NCBI RefSeq assembly: GCF_024391045.1
Contig: NZ_JANFCZ010000011.1
Coordinates: 1 to 64,000 of the forward strand
DNA length: 64,000 nt
Reading direction: 5' to 3'
Source: Pseudarthrobacter sulfonivorans
GTDB lineage: Bacteria > Actinomycetota > Actinomycetes > Actinomycetales > Micrococcaceae
Below are positions 29,258 to 39,849 of this stretch, piece after piece (the first letter of the stretch is position 1; each line of letters begins with the position of its first letter). The position numbers were made by a program, and so were the translations under genes. The notes beneath the pieces were generated by a model that saw nothing but the letters and a program-made list of their open reading frames with translations, was not told the DNA's origin and made no database searches.

Positions 29258-30043
29258 CTACGCTCCTGCCTGTGATGGGCCCGCGGCCGGCGCTGCCAGC
29301 GACACGGTCCGCTTTTCGATGCGTTTCTCCCCGCCGGGTGCAACCACCACCCGCTGGACGAAGATGCCCGGCACATGGACGTGCTCCGGATCCAGTTCCC
29401 CCGGTTCCACGAGCTCTTCCACTTCGGCAATCGTGATCCTGCCGGCCATGGCACAAAGGGGGTTGAAGTTCATGGCGGTGGCGTGGAAGACCAGGTTGCC
29501 GTGGCGGTCCCCCTTCCACGCATGGACCAGGCCGAAGTCCGGTGTCAGGGACTCTTCCAGCACGTAGTCCACCCCGTTGAAGGTGCGGACCTCCTTAGGG
29601 GCGGACGCGATCGCAATTCCCCCGCCGGCGTCGTACTTCTGCGGAAGGCCGCCCTCGGACACCTGGGTGCCCACGCCCGCTCTTGTGTAGAAAGCCGGGA
29701 TCCCGGCGCCGCCGGCGCGGAGCTTCTCCGCCAGGGTGCCCTGCGGGGTCAGCACCACTTCCAACTCGCCGGAAAGGTACTGGCGCGCGAACTCCTTGTT
29801 CTCACCGACGTAGGAGCTCACGGTCCGCCGGATCCGGCCGTCGTGCAGCAGGACCCCCAAACCCCAGTCGTCCACGCCGCAGTTATTGCTCACCGTCTCC
29901 AGGTCTTTGGTTCCGCTCCGGTGCAGGGCGTCAATCAGGGCCACAGGGATCCCGCACAGGCCGAACCCGCCGACCGCGAGCGACGCGCCGTCCGGGATAT
30001 CGGCGATGGCTTCCTCGGCACTGGCAACAACCTTGTTGATCAT
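29258..30043 (-). CDS. scoA: CoA-transferase subunit A (SCOT family)
   Basis: This is the alpha half of the CoA transferase, 261 residues. ATG 30043 ([13 protein letters not shown]) is preferred because AAGGACC lies four bases upstream. The CoA-binding glycine loop is [10 protein letters not shown], and [31 protein letters not shown] and the C-terminal [13 protein letters not shown] are typical. It forms a heteromer with ScoB encoded immediately downstream. About 65 bp separate it from the acyl-CoA dehydrogenase stop upstream. Confidence 0.92.
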   Translation of the reverse strand: MINKVVASAEEAIADIPDGASLAVGGFGLCGIPVALIDALHRSGTKDLETVSNNCGVDDWGLGVLLHDGRIRRTVSSYVGENKEFARQYLSGELEVVLTPQGTLAEKLRAGGAGIPAFYTRAGVGTQVSEGGLPQKYDAGGGIAIASAPKEVRTFNGVDYVLEESLTPDFGLVHAWKGDRHGNLVFHATAMNFNPLCAMAGRITIAEVEELVEPGELDPEHVHVPGIFVQRVVVAPGGEKRIEKRTVSLAAPAAGPSQAGA

Positions 30044-30108
30044 CGTTGGTCCTTTCAAGGGTCCCGACAGGCTCCGCCACCGCGTGGCGATCCCGGACCA
30101 GCTGCTTG

Positions 30109-31272
30109 CTACAGTCCGAGTTCGCGGGCTATCAGCATCAGCTGGACCTCCGTGGTGCCCTCCCCCACCTCCAGGATTTTGGAGTCGCGGTAGTGGCGTG
30201 CCACGGTGAATTCGTTGATGAAGCCATAGCCGCCGAACACCTGAGTGGCGTCCCGCGCGTTGTCCATGGCTGCCTCACCTGCGACCATCTTAGCGATGGC
30301 CGCCTGCGTCTTGAACGGCTTGCCGGCCAGCATTCTGGCCGCAGCGTCGTAGTAGGCGAGGCGTGCCGTGTGGGCCCTGGCCTGCATGCGGGCGATCTTG
30401 AACGCGACGGCCTGGTGCTTGCCGATGTTCTGCCCGAACGCACTGCGTTCCTTCGCGTATTTCACGGACAGGTCCACACAGCCCTGGGCCGCCCCGGTCC
30501 CCAGCGCGGCGATGGCGATCCGGCCCTCGTCCAGGATGGACAGGAAGTTCGCGTAACCGCGGCCTTCCTCCCCGAGCAGGTTTTCCTCCGGCACGCGGAC
30601 GTCCTTCAACGTGAGCGGATGGGTGTCCGAGGCGTTCCAGCCCACCTTGTTATAGGCCTTTTCCGCTTTGAACCCCGCAGTGTCGGTGGGCACCAGGATG
30701 GTGGAGATCTCCTTTTTGACGGTGCCGTCGCCGCGTTCCGTCCGGCCGGTGACGGCCGTGACGGTCACGAGGCGGGTGATGTCCGTGCCGGAGTTGGTGA
30801 TGAACTCCTTGTTGCCGTTAATCACCCACTGCCCGGCCTCACGCCTGGCGTGGGTTTTGGTTCCGCCGGCGTCCGAACCGGCTTCGGGTTCCGTGAGGCC
30901 GAAGCCGGCGAGCGCCTGGCCCGAGGCCAGCACCGGCAGCCACTCAGCCTTCTGCGCTTCGGTGCCGAACCGGTAGACGGGCATGGCGCCCAGGGACACG
31001 CCTGCTTCCAGGGTGATCGCCACGGACTGGTCCACCCGGCCCAACTGTTCGAGGGCGAGCGCGAGGGCAAAATAGTCTCCGCCCATACCCCCGTATTCTT
31101 CCGGGAACGGCAGCCCGAAGAGGCCCATGTCCGCCATCTGTTTCACGAGTTCGTAAGGGAAGCTGTGTTCTTCATCGTGCTTGGTGGACACCGGGGCCAC
31201 CACGTTGTCCGCAAAGTCGCGGACGGTGTCGCTGAGGTCCTGGTATTCCTCGGTGAGTTCAAAATCCGGCAT
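30109..31272 (-). CDS. fadE: Acyl-CoA dehydrogenase, probable isovaleryl-CoA type
   Basis: This FAD-dependent dehydrogenase of 387 residues introduces the alpha-beta double bond in short branched acyl-CoA. The signature [15 protein letters not shown] lies near 121-135, [12 protein letters not shown] follows, and [12 protein letters not shown] with the active-site region [16 protein letters not shown] lies near the C-terminus. Gene context (carboxylase pair with biotin domain, as with mycobacterial FadE19) suggests isovaleryl- or 2-methylbutyryl-CoA. It lies two bases downstream of the biotin carboxylase gene. Confidence 0.92.
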   Translation of the reverse strand: MPDFELTEEYQDLSDTVRDFADNVVAPVSTKHDEEHSFPYELVKQMADMGLFGLPFPEEYGGMGGDYFALALALEQLGRVDQSVAITLEAGVSLGAMPVYRFGTEAQKAEWLPVLASGQALAGFGLTEPEAGSDAGGTKTHARREAGQWVINGNKEFITNSGTDITRLVTVTAVTGRTERGDGTVKKEISTILVPTDTAGFKAEKAYNKVGWNASDTHPLTLKDVRVPEENLLGEEGRGYANFLSILDEGRIAIAALGTGAAQGCVDLSVKYAKERSAFGQNIGKHQAVAFKIARMQARAHTARLAYYDAAARMLAGKPFKTQAAIAKMVAGEAAMDNARDATQVFGGYGFINEFTVARHYRDSKILEVGEGTTEVQLMLIARELGL

Positions 31273-31274
31273 AG

Positions 31275-33518
31275 CTAGGCTCCCTCGCCTGTGTTGTCTG
31301 GGTCACTGAGTGGGTTCATGGGGTCCGCGGATGGACCAGCAGACGCTGCGTGGACGGCGGCCTGTGTGTGGATGGTGGCCAGCACCTGGTCCGCCTTCAC
31401 CAGGTCGCCGGCTTTGACGCCGGTATGCACGGTGCCGGCAACCTCGGCCACCAGCTGGTGCTCCATTTTCATGGCTTCCACGGAGAGGAGCACCTGGCCG
31501 GCTTCCACAGTGTCACCGTCGCTGACGGCGACGGAGACCACGGTTCCGGGCATGGGCGAACGGACCTCGGGGTCGGCAAGGCCTTCCTCGCGTTCGATGG
31601 CGGCGAGGACGCGGGCCAGCCGCGATTCCCGCGTCAGTACCTCCAAACGGCAGGACCACCCGCCGTTGCCCACGAACACGGCCTCCGGATTCCCCCGGTG
31701 CGGGTAGCTGTCCCAGAGACTGCCGAGGGCGTACCGGAGTTCCGCACCGTCGATTTCCAGATAGATGTTGTCACTGGCCAGGCCGATCACAACGGTTTTG
31801 TGTGCGGGACCGTCGTTGACGCTGACCAGCGCGTGGCCCAGATCGAGGTTGCTGAGCCAGGTGACGGCCACGGTGGCAATTCCGCCGCCGGGGACGCCGA
31901 AGCTCATCCGCCAGGGCGCCGGCGTGCCGAGGCGCCAACCCCGGGTGGTGTCCCAGGGGGATCCCACGGTGGACGGTCCTTCGGCCAGGACCCAGAACTG
32001 CAGGGCCGCGGCCATGAGTTCGGCGTCGCCGATGCGCCGGAACGTGAAGTCCGGCATCTTGCGCTCGATCAGGCCCGTGTCGAGCCGGCCTGCGCGGACG
32101 TCGGAGTCGTTGATCAGCAGGCGCAGGTATTCGACGTTGGCGTCAATGCCCAGCGCCGTGTAGCGCGAGAGTGCCGTGTCCAGCTTGTCCAGCGCCGCAG
32201 TACGGTCCCGGCCCCAGGCGATCACCTTGGACACCATGGGATCGTAGTCGCTGGAAATTTCCAGTCCTTCACGCAGCGAGGAATCAATGCGGATTTCCGG
32301 ATCGGCGGACGCCGGAGTGAAGGAATCAAGGTCTTCCATGGCCGTGAAGATTGCGCCCCGCTCATCCAGCAGCACCACTTCGCCCGCGGACGGCATGAAG
32401 TTCCGCTCCGGGATTTCCGCGTAGACGCGGGCTTCAACGGCGTGCCCGCTAAGTTCGACGTCGGCCTGCCGCACTGTGAGTTCCCCGCCGGCGGCGATCC
32501 GCACCTGCCACTCAACGAGGTCAATCCCGGTGACCATTTCGGTGACGGGGTGCTCCACCTGCAGGCGCGTGTTCATCTCCATAAAGAAGAACTGGTCCGG
32601 AGCTTCGTCCGAGACAAGGAACTCCACCGTGCCGGCACCACTGTAGTGGACGCTGCGGGCCGCCTGGCAGGCAGCCTCGCCGATCCGCGCCCGGGTGGCA
32701 CCGCCGTCGTTCAGTGCGTCAAGAAGCGGCGACGGGGCTTCCTCGATGACTTTCTGGTGGCGGCGCTGGAGCGAGCACTCGCGCTCGCCGAGGTGGATGA
32801 CGTTGCCGTGGTTGTCGGCGAGGACCTGCACCTCGATGTGCCGCGGCGTGCGCACCAGCCGTTCGAGGAAGAGCGTGTCGTCGCCGAATGCGCTGGCGGC
32901 AACCCGGCGGGCCGTGGCAAGCGTGGCCTCGAGGTCCTCGGGCCGCTCGACGATATGCATGCCCTTTCCGCCGCCTCCGGCCGAGGGCTTGATGAGCAAC
33001 GGAAAGCCGACAGCTGGAGCGGCCGCCATCAGCTGAGCATCCGTCATGCCCGGCTCGGCGATGCCCGGCACCACGGGAACTCCGTAGCCCGCCACATGGT
33101 TCTTGGACCGGATTTTGTCACCCATCACGTTCAGGGCTTCCACACCGGGCCCGATGAAGGTGATACCGGCCTTCTCCAGGGCGCGGGCAAAGTCAACGTT
33201 CTCGCTCAGGAAGCCGTAGCCCGGATGGACAGCCTCGGCGCCGGTGTCCCGGCAGGCCTGGATGATTGCCTCGATCTTCAGGTAACTCTCCGTGGCCGCG
33301 GCAGGACCGATGCGTACCGCCACGTCGGCTTCGCGCACGTGGCGGGCACCGTCGTCGGCATCGCTGTAAACAGCAACTGAACGGATGCCGAGGGCGCGCA
33401 GGGTGCGGATCACGCGGCAGGCGATCTCCCCGCGGTTGGCTACGAGGACGGTGCTGAACGGCGGTGGCAACTGTGTTGCCTTGACCAGCGCGGGTGTTCC
33501 AGTCATTTGGTGGCTCAC
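31275..33518 (-). CDS. accA1: Acyl-CoA carboxylase alpha subunit (biotin carboxylase + BCCP)
   Basis: The 747-residue protein joins a biotin carboxylase (about 22-470, [19 protein letters not shown]-grasp loop [26 protein letters not shown]) to a biotin-carboxyl-carrier domain at the C-terminus (biotinylated K in SVEAMKMEH near 698). It carboxylates biotin for the partner carboxyltransferase. With that partner and the neighbouring isovaleryl-type dehydrogenase, 3-methylcrotonyl-CoA is the likely substrate. GTG 33518 overlaps the carboxyltransferase stop by four bases (GTGA). Confidence 0.95.
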   Translation of the reverse strand: MSHQMTGTPALVKATQLPPPFSTVLVANRGEIACRVIRTLRALGIRSVAVYSDADDGARHVREADVAVRIGPAAATESYLKIEAIIQACRDTGAEAVHPGYGFLSENVDFARALEKAGITFIGPGVEALNVMGDKIRSKNHVAGYGVPVVPGIAEPGMTDAQLMAAAPAVGFPLLIKPSAGGGGKGMHIVERPEDLEATLATARRVAASAFGDDTLFLERLVRTPRHIEVQVLADNHGNVIHLGERECSLQRRHQKVIEEAPSPLLDALNDGGATRARIGEAACQAARSVHYSGAGTVEFLVSDEAPDQFFFMEMNTRLQVEHPVTEMVTGIDLVEWQVRIAAGGELTVRQADVELSGHAVEARVYAEIPERNFMPSAGEVVLLDERGAIFTAMEDLDSFTPASADPEIRIDSSLREGLEISSDYDPMVSKVIAWGRDRTAALDKLDTALSRYTALGIDANVEYLRLLINDSDVRAGRLDTGLIERKMPDFTFRRIGDAELMAAALQFWVLAEGPSTVGSPWDTTRGWRLGTPAPWRMSFGVPGGGIATVAVTWLSNLDLGHALVSVNDGPAHKTVVIGLASDNIYLEIDGAELRYALGSLWDSYPHRGNPEAVFVGNGGWSCRLEVLTRESRLARVLAAIEREEGLADPEVRSPMPGTVVSVAVSDGDTVEAGQVLLSVEAMKMEHQLVAEVAGTVHTGVKAGDLVKADQVLATIHTQAAVHAASAGPSADPMNPLSDPDNTGEGA

Positions 33519-35122
33519 ATCCGGAAGAGGCCGAAGGAGGTCTCCGGCAGCGGGGTGCGGGAGACGACGTCGAGCGCCAGTCCCAGGAAGGTGCGGGTGT
33601 CCGCGGGGTCGATCACGCCGTCGTCCCAGAGGCGGGCGGTGGAGTAGTACGGGCTGCCCTGGTCCTCGTACTGCTGTTTGATCGGGGCTTTGAAGGCTTC
33701 TTCGTCAGCGGCCGTCCACTCCTCACCACGGGCCTCGTACTGGTCCCGCTTGACGGTGGCAAGAACGCTGGACGCCTGGTTGCCGCCCATCACTGAAATG
33801 CGGGACGCCGGCCACATCCAGAGGAAACGCGGTGAGTAGGCCCGGCCGCACATGGAATAGTTGCCTGCCCCGAAGGACCCGCCAATCACCACGGTCAGCT
33901 TGGGCACGCGGGCCGTGGCCACCGCGGTGACCATCTTGGCCCCGTTCTTGGCGATGCCGCCCTGTTCGGAATCCTTGCCCACCATGAACCCGGAGATGTT
34001 CTGCAGGAAGACCAGGGGGATGCCGCGCTGATCGCACAGTTCGATGAAGTGCGCGCCCTTGAGCGAGGATTCACTGAACAGGACGCCGTTGTTGGCCACG
34101 ATCCCCACGGGGTGGCCATGCAGCCTTGCGAAGCCGGTGACCAGGGTGGTGCCGTACTCCCGCTTGAACTCGTGGAACCTGCTGCCGTCCACCAGCCGGG
34201 CAATCACCTCACGCACGTCATACTGCGCGTTGACGTCCGTGGGCACCGCGCCGTAGAGCTCTCCCGGGTCCGCTACAGGCTCGACGACGCAGTCCACATC
34301 CCAGGCGGGGGCTGCCGGCCTGGGGAGCGTCGCCACGATATCGCGGATGATCTGCAGCGCGTGTTCATCGTTCTCCGCAAGGTGGTCCGTGACTCCGGAA
34401 ATCCTGGAATGCACGTCGCCGCCGCCGAGCTCCTCCGCAGTGACGATCTCACCGATCGCGGCTTTTACGAGCGGCGGTCCGCCCAGGAAGATGGTCCCCT
34501 GGTTCCGGACAATGACCGTCTCGTCGCTCATGGCCGGAACGTAGGCGCCGCCCGCGGTGCAGGACCCCATGACGGAAGCGATCTGCGGGATCTTCGCCGC
34601 GGAGAGCCTGGCCTGGTTATAGAAGATCCGGCCGAAGTGCTCCTTGTCCGGAAACACCTCGTCCTGCTTGGGCAGGAAGGCTCCCCCGGAGTCCACCAGG
34701 TAAATGCAAGGCAGCCGGTTCTCCAGCGCGATTTCCTGGGCCCTCAGGTGCTTCTTGACGGTCATCGGATAGTAGGTGCCGCCCTTGACGGTGGCGTCGT
34801 TGGAGATGACCAGGACCTGCCGGCCGTGGACGAGCCCGATCCCGGCGATGACCCCCGCACCGGGTGAGTCATCGTTGTACATGCCGTTGGCAGCGAGGGG
34901 AGCGATTTCCAGGAAGGGGCTGCCATCGTCCAGCAGCCGGTCGATGCGCTCGCGGGGCAGGAGCTTTCCGCGGGCCACGTGGCGTTCCCGGGACTTGGCG
35001 GGGCCGCCCAGGGCAACCTCGGCCAGCCTGGCGCGCAGTTCACCGGCAAGGGTGAGCTGCGCGGTCCTGTTGGCCGCAAACGCGTCACTTGCGGCGTCAA
35101 GCCGGCTGGTGAGGGTCTCCAT
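33515..35122 (-). CDS. accD1: Acyl-CoA carboxylase beta subunit (carboxyltransferase)
   Basis: This crotonase-fold carboxyltransferase of 535 residues (ATG 35122, [12 protein letters not shown]) has the two carboxyltransferase halves: N-terminal [41 protein letters not shown], and C-terminal [30 protein letters not shown] and MGGNQAS. These match the methylcrotonoyl-CoA carboxylase beta group better than the propionyl group. It is the first gene of a tightly packed run (accD1-accA1-fadE-scoA-scoB-maoC-citE). Two RGTTA-N8-TAACT sites lie 70-115 bp upstream. Confidence 0.94.
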   Translation of the reverse strand: METLTSRLDAASDAFAANRTAQLTLAGELRARLAEVALGGPAKSRERHVARGKLLPRERIDRLLDDGSPFLEIAPLAANGMYNDDSPGAGVIAGIGLVHGRQVLVISNDATVKGGTYYPMTVKKHLRAQEIALENRLPCIYLVDSGGAFLPKQDEVFPDKEHFGRIFYNQARLSAAKIPQIASVMGSCTAGGAYVPAMSDETVIVRNQGTIFLGGPPLVKAAIGEIVTAEELGGGDVHSRISGVTDHLAENDEHALQIIRDIVATLPRPAAPAWDVDCVVEPVADPGELYGAVPTDVNAQYDVREVIARLVDGSRFHEFKREYGTTLVTGFARLHGHPVGIVANNGVLFSESSLKGAHFIELCDQRGIPLVFLQNISGFMVGKDSEQGGIAKNGAKMVTAVATARVPKLTVVIGGSFGAGNYSMCGRAYSPRFLWMWPASRISVMGGNQASSVLATVKRDQYEARGEEWTAADEEAFKAPIKQQYEDQGSPYYSTARLWDDGVIDPADTRTFLGLALDVVSRTPLPETSFGLFRM

Positions 35123-35192
35123 CGACGCGGTCCGATCCTGTTCTGTGGGAGCTGCTGCTGGAAGTCCCCTGCGGAGCTGCAAGCACGAACTC

Positions 35193-35238
35193 GGTTAGCA
35201 TTGTGTAACTGAGATTTAGGTTAGTCTTTATTAACTGT
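35193..35238. promoter_or_regulatory. Two RGTTA-N8-TAACT operator-like sites between accD1 and tetR
   Basis: Site 1 is GGTTAGCATTGTGTAACTGA (35193-35212) and site 2 is GGTTAGTCTTTATTAACTGT (35219-35238). Each is an interrupted inverted repeat, GTTA-N8-TAAC, and the two start 26 bp apart. Their place in the divergent tetR/accD1 region suggests binding of the encoded TetR protein. A third copy occurs at 55374-55395. Confidence 0.75.
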
Positions 35239-35290
35239 GATGTCCAACACACGGATGCGCTGCTAGAATTCGCTGGTCCGAGGAGGAAAC

Positions 35291-36037
35291 GTGCCCGTCA
35301 GCCGACCTGCGCAGCCATCGAATCCGGCGCCGCACGACCGGTCCGGTGCAGTTGCCCGGCCCCTTGCCGGTGGGTCTGGCGATCAGGCATATCCCGGGAC
35401 GCCGGCAGATCCCGGCACCCAGGCGGTTCCCGGGACCCAGCGCAGCCACGCCAAGGAGATCCGACGCCAAGCCTTGCTGAATGCTGCCGCAGCGCTTTTT
35501 GCGGTGGACGGCTTCAACCGCGTGTCCCTGGAGGACCTGGGGGCCGCAGCAGGCGTCAGCGGCCCGGCCGTGTATCGCCATTTCCCGGGCAAGCAGGCGG
35601 TCTTGGCTGACCTGCTGCTGACGGTCAGCCGTGAGCTCCTGGCAGGTGGCCGGCACGTGGCGGCCGAAACGAGCGACCCTCTGGAGGCACTCCGCCGGCT
35701 GGTGAGGTTCCAGGTGGATTTTGCCCTGGGAAAGCCGGATGTGATCCGCGTCCAGGACAGGGACTTCAGCAATCTCTCGCCCCGGGACCAGTCGGAAGTC
35801 AGGGCGCTGCAGCGGAGCTACGTGGAGGTCTGGGTGGACGTCCTGGCCCGGCTGCACCCGGGCGTTGACGTCGCGGAACTGCGAATGCGGGCCCACGCCA
35901 CCTTCGGCCTGATCAATTCCACTCCCCACTCGGTGCGCAGCCACGGCCGCAAGGTGGCTGTGCGGACCGCCCGTCCGCTGCTGGAGGGTATGGCCCTCGC
36001 AGCGCTGTTGGCGGACGTCACCCCCGCGACCCCCTGA
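35291..36037 (+). CDS. TetR-family transcriptional regulator of the acyl-CoA cluster
   Basis: The 248-residue regulator starts at GTG 35291 with AGGAGG just upstream. The first 50 or so residues are a Pro/Gly-rich extension unusual for the family. The TetR DNA-binding domain follows (RRQALLNAAAALFAVDGFNRVSLEDLG, then GVSGPAVYRHFPGKQAVLADLL, residues 57-104 or so). The C-terminal ligand domain is unremarkable. It is divergent from accD1, with two matching palindromes between them, so it probably represses that operon and itself. The inducer is plausibly an acyl-CoA intermediate. Confidence 0.9.
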   Translation: MPVSRPAQPSNPAPHDRSGAVARPLAGGSGDQAYPGTPADPGTQAVPGTQRSHAKEIRRQALLNAAAALFAVDGFNRVSLEDLGAAAGVSGPAVYRHFPGKQAVLADLLLTVSRELLAGGRHVAAETSDPLEALRRLVRFQVDFALGKPDVIRVQDRDFSNLSPRDQSEVRALQRSYVEVWVDVLARLHPGVDVAELRMRAHATFGLINSTPHSVRSHGRKVAVRTARPLLEGMALAALLADVTPATP

Positions 36038-36047
36038 CGCCGGAGTC

Positions 36048-36144
36048 TTTGTCCAGATACCGCAGACAAATTTTGTCCAGATACCGCACACATATCGCAG
36101 ACCGCGGCGCGAGCCGCCGTCCCCAGTTGCAGTACCTGGACAAA
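36048..36144. repeat. Three copies of a 17-bp repeat forming a terminator hairpin
   Basis: TTTGTCCAGATACCGCA occurs at 36048-36064 and 36072-36088 (24 bp apart). A third, inverted copy, TTTGTCCAGGTACTGCA, is on the minus strand at 36128-36144. The second and third copies pair into a long hairpin ending in an A/T run on each side, between the convergent tetR and bkdC genes, so it probably acts as a bidirectional terminator. Confidence 0.8.
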
Positions 36145-36154
36145 AACCCGCGGC

Positions 36155-37570
36155 TCACACCATGGTCAGCACCATGCCCGGGTCCGCAAGGATGGTGCCA
36201 ACGTCGGCAAGGAACCGTGAGCCCTGCTCCCCGTCCACCAGGCGGTGATCGAACGACAGGCTCAAGGTCATGACCTGGCGCAGGGCCACGTCGCCCTGGA
36301 ATTCCCACGGCATCTTCCGGACCGCGCCCACGGCCAGGATGGCTGCCTCGCCCGGGTTCAGGATGGGCGTGCCGGCGTCGATCCCGAACACCCCGATATT
36401 GGTGATGGAGATGGTCCCGCCAGCCAGCACCGCCGGAGCAGTCTTGCCGGCCCGGGCGGTTTCCGTCAGTTCCGTGAGGGCTTCAGAAAGGCTCATCAGG
36501 GACATCGTGTCCGCGTCCTTGATGTTCGGCACGGTGAGACCGCGGGGCGTCGCTGCGGCGATGCCAAGGTTCACGTAATTGAACTGGACAATTTCCTGGT
36601 TGGCCTCGTCCCACCGCGAGTTCAGCGACGGGTTGCGACGGAGCGCCACCAGCACAGCCTTGGCCACAAGGGTCAGCGGAGTCAGCTTATGGTCCGCAAA
36701 AGCCCGGCTTGTTTTGAGCTTGGCGAGCAGGTCCATGGTGGGGGTGACATCCACCGTGAGGAACTCCGTGGCATGCGGGGCAGTGAACGCGCTTGCCACC
36801 ATCGCGGCGGCGGTGACCTTTCGGACGCCCTTGATGGGAGTGCGGGTCTCCCGCCCGCCGTGTACGGCGGCCAGGTCAGCCGGGACACCTGCGCCGCTCC
36901 CGGGGGCGTCGGCCACGGCCGACAGGTGGCGCGTCGCCACTGAAACGTCCCCGCCGCCCACGAAATTACGCACGTCATCCCGCGTGATCAGGCCGTGAGC
37001 CCCGGTGCCGGCGACTGCAGTCAATTCGACGCCGAGGTCCTTGGCCAGCTTCCGTACCGGCGGCGTGGACCGCGGACGTTCGAAGGACCCGGTTTCCGCG
37101 GGATGCGTTTCAGCGGGATGGATTTCGGCATGATGCGCTTCAGCGGGTTCAACAACGGCGGCTGCGGCAGGTTCAACCGCCGGCGCTGCAATGTTGCGCT
37201 GCCGCCGGACCGGCCGCCCTGAACTTTCGACGACGGCGCCATACCCCACCAGGTTGGGTTGCCGCTTGGGGGTATCCGCCTCAGCCGGAGCGGTCCCGGC
37301 AGGTGACGCACCTGCGTCGTCCGTTACCTCAAACGAGACGATCGGCTTACCGACTTCCACCACCGTGCCGGGTTGTTCGTGCAGCGCGGTGATGACGCCG
37401 GCGAAAGGAGACGGCAACTCCACCACAGCCTTGGCCGTTTCAACCTCGGCAATCACCTGGTTCAGGCTGACGGTGTCTCCCACGCTGACCTTCCAGTTGA
37501 CGATTTCGGATTCCGTGAGGCCTTCGCCCAGGTCCGGGAGCCTGAATTCCTTGATCATGGTGGCGCTCAT
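36155..37570 (-). CDS. bkdC: Branched-chain 2-oxoacid dehydrogenase E2 (acyltransferase)
   Basis: E2 carries the lipoyl arm and transfers the acyl group to CoA. ATG 37570 overlaps the E1-beta stop (ATGA), giving 471 residues. The lipoyl domain (1-80) has lysine K47 in EVETAKA. An Ala/Pro/Glu/His-rich linker includes repeated AET/AEI-HPA units near 135-160. The peripheral subunit-binding domain (RKLAKDLGVELTAVAGTGAHGLITRDDV) follows. The catalytic domain ends with SFDHRLVDG, which carries the active-site His. Only one lipoyl domain is present. E3 is not encoded here and is presumably supplied from elsewhere. Confidence 0.92.
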   Translation of the reverse strand: MSATMIKEFRLPDLGEGLTESEIVNWKVSVGDTVSLNQVIAEVETAKAVVELPSPFAGVITALHEQPGTVVEVGKPIVSFEVTDDAGASPAGTAPAEADTPKRQPNLVGYGAVVESSGRPVRRQRNIAAPAVEPAAAAVVEPAEAHHAEIHPAETHPAETGSFERPRSTPPVRKLAKDLGVELTAVAGTGAHGLITRDDVRNFVGGGDVSVATRHLSAVADAPGSGAGVPADLAAVHGGRETRTPIKGVRKVTAAAMVASAFTAPHATEFLTVDVTPTMDLLAKLKTSRAFADHKLTPLTLVAKAVLVALRRNPSLNSRWDEANQEIVQFNYVNLGIAAATPRGLTVPNIKDADTMSLMSLSEALTELTETARAGKTAPAVLAGGTISITNIGVFGIDAGTPILNPGEAAILAVGAVRKMPWEFQGDVALRQVMTLSLSFDHRLVDGEQGSRFLADVGTILADPGMVLTMV

Positions 37571-38577
37571 CCTTCCAGCCCGCTGAGTGAATTGGGCCGG
37601 CCCAGCGCACGGTCCACGCCGTCGAGGATCCTGTCCAGCCCCGGCAGGTGATGCATCTCCACCTTGGAATACGGGTAGGGAACATCGAACCCCGTGACAC
37701 GGACGGGCGCTGCTTCGAGGTGGTAGAAGCACCGTTCGGTGATGCTGGCGGCAACCTCTGCGCCAACGCCGCCGGACTGGCCGGCCTCGTGGGTGATCAC
37801 CAGCCGGCCCGTCTTTCGAACGGACGCTTCGACAGTGGCGTAATCCACCGGGGCCAGCGAGCGCAGGTCAATGACCTCGATGGAGACCCCTTCGTCGGCG
37901 GCGGCTGTGGCGGCGTCCCGGGCGGTCTTCACCAGTGGACCGTAGGCCACGAGGGTCACATCGGTGCCTTCAGTGACCACCCTGGCAGTGCCCATGGGTA
38001 GTGCGTTGGACAGGTCAAGCCCCTCATCCACCTCGCCTTTGTCGTGGTAGCGGCGCTTGGGTTCGAAGAAGAGGACCGGGTCATCAGACCGGATGGCCTG
38101 CTGAATCATGGTGTACGCGTCTTGCGGGTTGGATACGGTGACCACCCTGAGCCCGGAGGTGTGGGTGAAGTATGCCTCCGGCGACTCGGAGTGGTGTTCG
38201 GGCGAACCGATGCCGCCGCCGAAGGGCACACGGATGGTGATGGGCATCTTCACCGCACCCATGGTGCGGTAGTGCATCTTGGCCACCTGGCTCACGATCT
38301 GGTCAAAGGCCGGATAAATGAATCCGTCGAACTGGATTTCCACGACGGGCCGGTAGCCGCGGTAGGCGAGGCCGACGGCAGTGCCGACGATGGCCGATTC
38401 AGCCAGCGGCGTGTCCACCACCCGATGCGTGCCGAAATCCTTCTGCAGACCGTCCGTGACGCGGAACACACCACCAAGGGTGCCGATGTCCTCGCCCATG
38501 AGGACAACCTTGGGATCGTTTTCGAGTGATTTGCGCAGGCCGGAGTTGATGGCACGGGCAAAGGTCATCCGGGTCAT
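37567..38577 (-). CDS. bkdB: Branched-chain 2-oxoacid dehydrogenase E1 beta
   Basis: This is the beta subunit of the thiamine-diphosphate decarboxylase, 336 residues from ATG 38577, which overlaps the E1-alpha stop by one base (TGATG). Family stretches are MGEDIGTLGGVFRVTDGL, PLAESAIVGTAVGLAYRGYRPV, EIQFDGFIYPAFDQIVSQ, PFGGGIGSPEHHSESPEA and DLRSLAPVD. It pairs with BkdA to decarboxylate branched 2-oxo acids from leucine, isoleucine and valine. Pyruvate cannot be formally excluded, but the acyl-CoA gene context argues for branched chains. Confidence 0.93.
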   Translation of the reverse strand: MTRMTFARAINSGLRKSLENDPKVVLMGEDIGTLGGVFRVTDGLQKDFGTHRVVDTPLAESAIVGTAVGLAYRGYRPVVEIQFDGFIYPAFDQIVSQVAKMHYRTMGAVKMPITIRVPFGGGIGSPEHHSESPEAYFTHTSGLRVVTVSNPQDAYTMIQQAIRSDDPVLFFEPKRRYHDKGEVDEGLDLSNALPMGTARVVTEGTDVTLVAYGPLVKTARDAATAAADEGVSIEVIDLRSLAPVDYATVEASVRKTGRLVITHEAGQSGGVGAEVAASITERCFYHLEAAPVRVTGFDVPYPYSKVEMHHLPGLDRILDGVDRALGRPNSLSGLEG

Positions 38578-39776
38578 CAGCGTGCACCTTCCTGTGATGT
38601 GGCTTCTGCGGGGTCGCCGAACGACGCAAGGTAGCGGGCGTAGTGGTCCTGCTGCCGGTCGAGCCATGAGTTGGGTGAGCTGTATACGTGCTTGAAGACA
38701 TCCAGTGGCTCCGGCTCAGGCATTCCGATGCAGCCTGCACGCAGTTCACGGGCCACCGCATCCGCTTTGTCCCTGACGTGCTGCTGGAACTGGTCCGTGA
38801 GCAGCCCCTTCCGGTCCAGGAGTGCCCCGACCCGTTCGATGGGGTCCTTCGCGGCCCAGTCTTCGAGTTCATTGGCGTCGCGGTAACGGGTGGGATCGTC
38901 AGCGGTGGTGTGGGGGCCCATGCGGTAGGTGACCGCTTCGATAAAGGTTGGTCCCCCACCGTGCCGGGCACGGTCCAGGGCCACGCGCGTGGCTGCCATC
39001 ACGGCCAGGACGTCATTGCCGTCAACCCTGAGGCTCGGAATTCCGAATCCTGCGGCCCTGTCCGCCAGTTGCACATGGGACTGCAGCCGCACCGGCTCCG
39101 AGATGGCCCAGTGGTTATTGGAACAGAAGAAGACCACGGGCACCTGGTAGCTGGCGGCGAAGACCATGGACTCATTAACGTCGCCTTCACTCGTGGCACC
39201 GTCGCCGAAGTAGGTCACCGCCACCGAGTCGGCGCCGTCATTCTGGATGCCCATGGCATACCCGGTGGCATGAAGGGTCTGCGCACCGATGATGATCTGG
39301 GGGGTGGCCATGTTGACCGTGTACGGGTCCCACCCGCAGGCGGCATTTCCGCGCCAGACCCGCAAAATGTCCGTGAGGCCGACGCCGCGGCAGTAGGCCA
39401 CACCGTTTTCGCGGTAACTGGCGAAGATGAAATCGTCCTGCCGCAGGGCCCTGGCGGAACCCACTTGAGCGGCCTCCTGGCCCAGCAACGGCGGCCACAG
39501 GCCGAGCTCTCCCTGGCGCTGGAGCGCCGTGGCCTCGACGTCGATGCGCCGGATGACCGTCAGGTCCTCAAAGAGTGAGCACAGCTGCTCATCTCCGATG
39601 TCCTTGACCCAGGGATCAAATTCCGGATGGCTGACCCGCTCCCCTTGCGGGGTGATCAGTTGGACCAGGTTCCTGCCCGATCCGCCCAAGTTCCCTGTTC
39701 CGCCGGCGGGAGTACCTCCCGCTGTTCCGCCCTGGTCCGTTTCGTCTGTAGACACGATGGCACGCACCCTCTTCAC
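38577..39776 (-). CDS. bkdA: Branched-chain 2-oxoacid dehydrogenase E1 alpha
   Basis: This is the alpha subunit of E1. The thiamine-diphosphate motif is YFGDGATSEGDVNE, with the phosphorylation-loop-like YRMGPHTTADDPTRYR and SSNPGDPY-type stretches, and ASYRENGVAYCRGV near the substrate entrance. It is 399 residues from GTG 39776; two further in-frame GTGs (39767, 39752) are possible starts, and the first 35 residues are Gly/Thr-rich. It heads the bkdA-bkdB-bkdC operon. A perfect CRP-type palindrome lies 74 bp upstream and the Lrp/AsnC gene is divergent. Confidence 0.92.
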   Translation of the reverse strand: MKRVRAIVSTDETDQGGTAGGTPAGGTGNLGGSGRNLVQLITPQGERVSHPEFDPWVKDIGDEQLCSLFEDLTVIRRIDVEATALQRQGELGLWPPLLGQEAAQVGSARALRQDDFIFASYRENGVAYCRGVGLTDILRVWRGNAACGWDPYTVNMATPQIIIGAQTLHATGYAMGIQNDGADSVAVTYFGDGATSEGDVNESMVFAASYQVPVVFFCSNNHWAISEPVRLQSHVQLADRAAGFGIPSLRVDGNDVLAVMAATRVALDRARHGGGPTFIEAVTYRMGPHTTADDPTRYRDANELEDWAAKDPIERVGALLDRKGLLTDQFQQHVRDKADAVARELRAGCIGMPEPEPLDVFKHVYSSPNSWLDRQQDHYARYLASFGDPAEATSQEGAR

Positions 39777-39849
39777 GTCGTTTGACCGGCGCGTGGGGAC
39801 TTGTGATCCCGCCGGCAGCCAGCCGCCCGGGCGCCGTTGCCCCGGATAG

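Noticed and set aside
31350..33380. A 676-codon open frame antisense to the biotin carboxylase gene
   Set aside because: It is a mirror of GC-rich third-position bias; the minus-strand gene shows complete ATP-grasp and biotin motifs.
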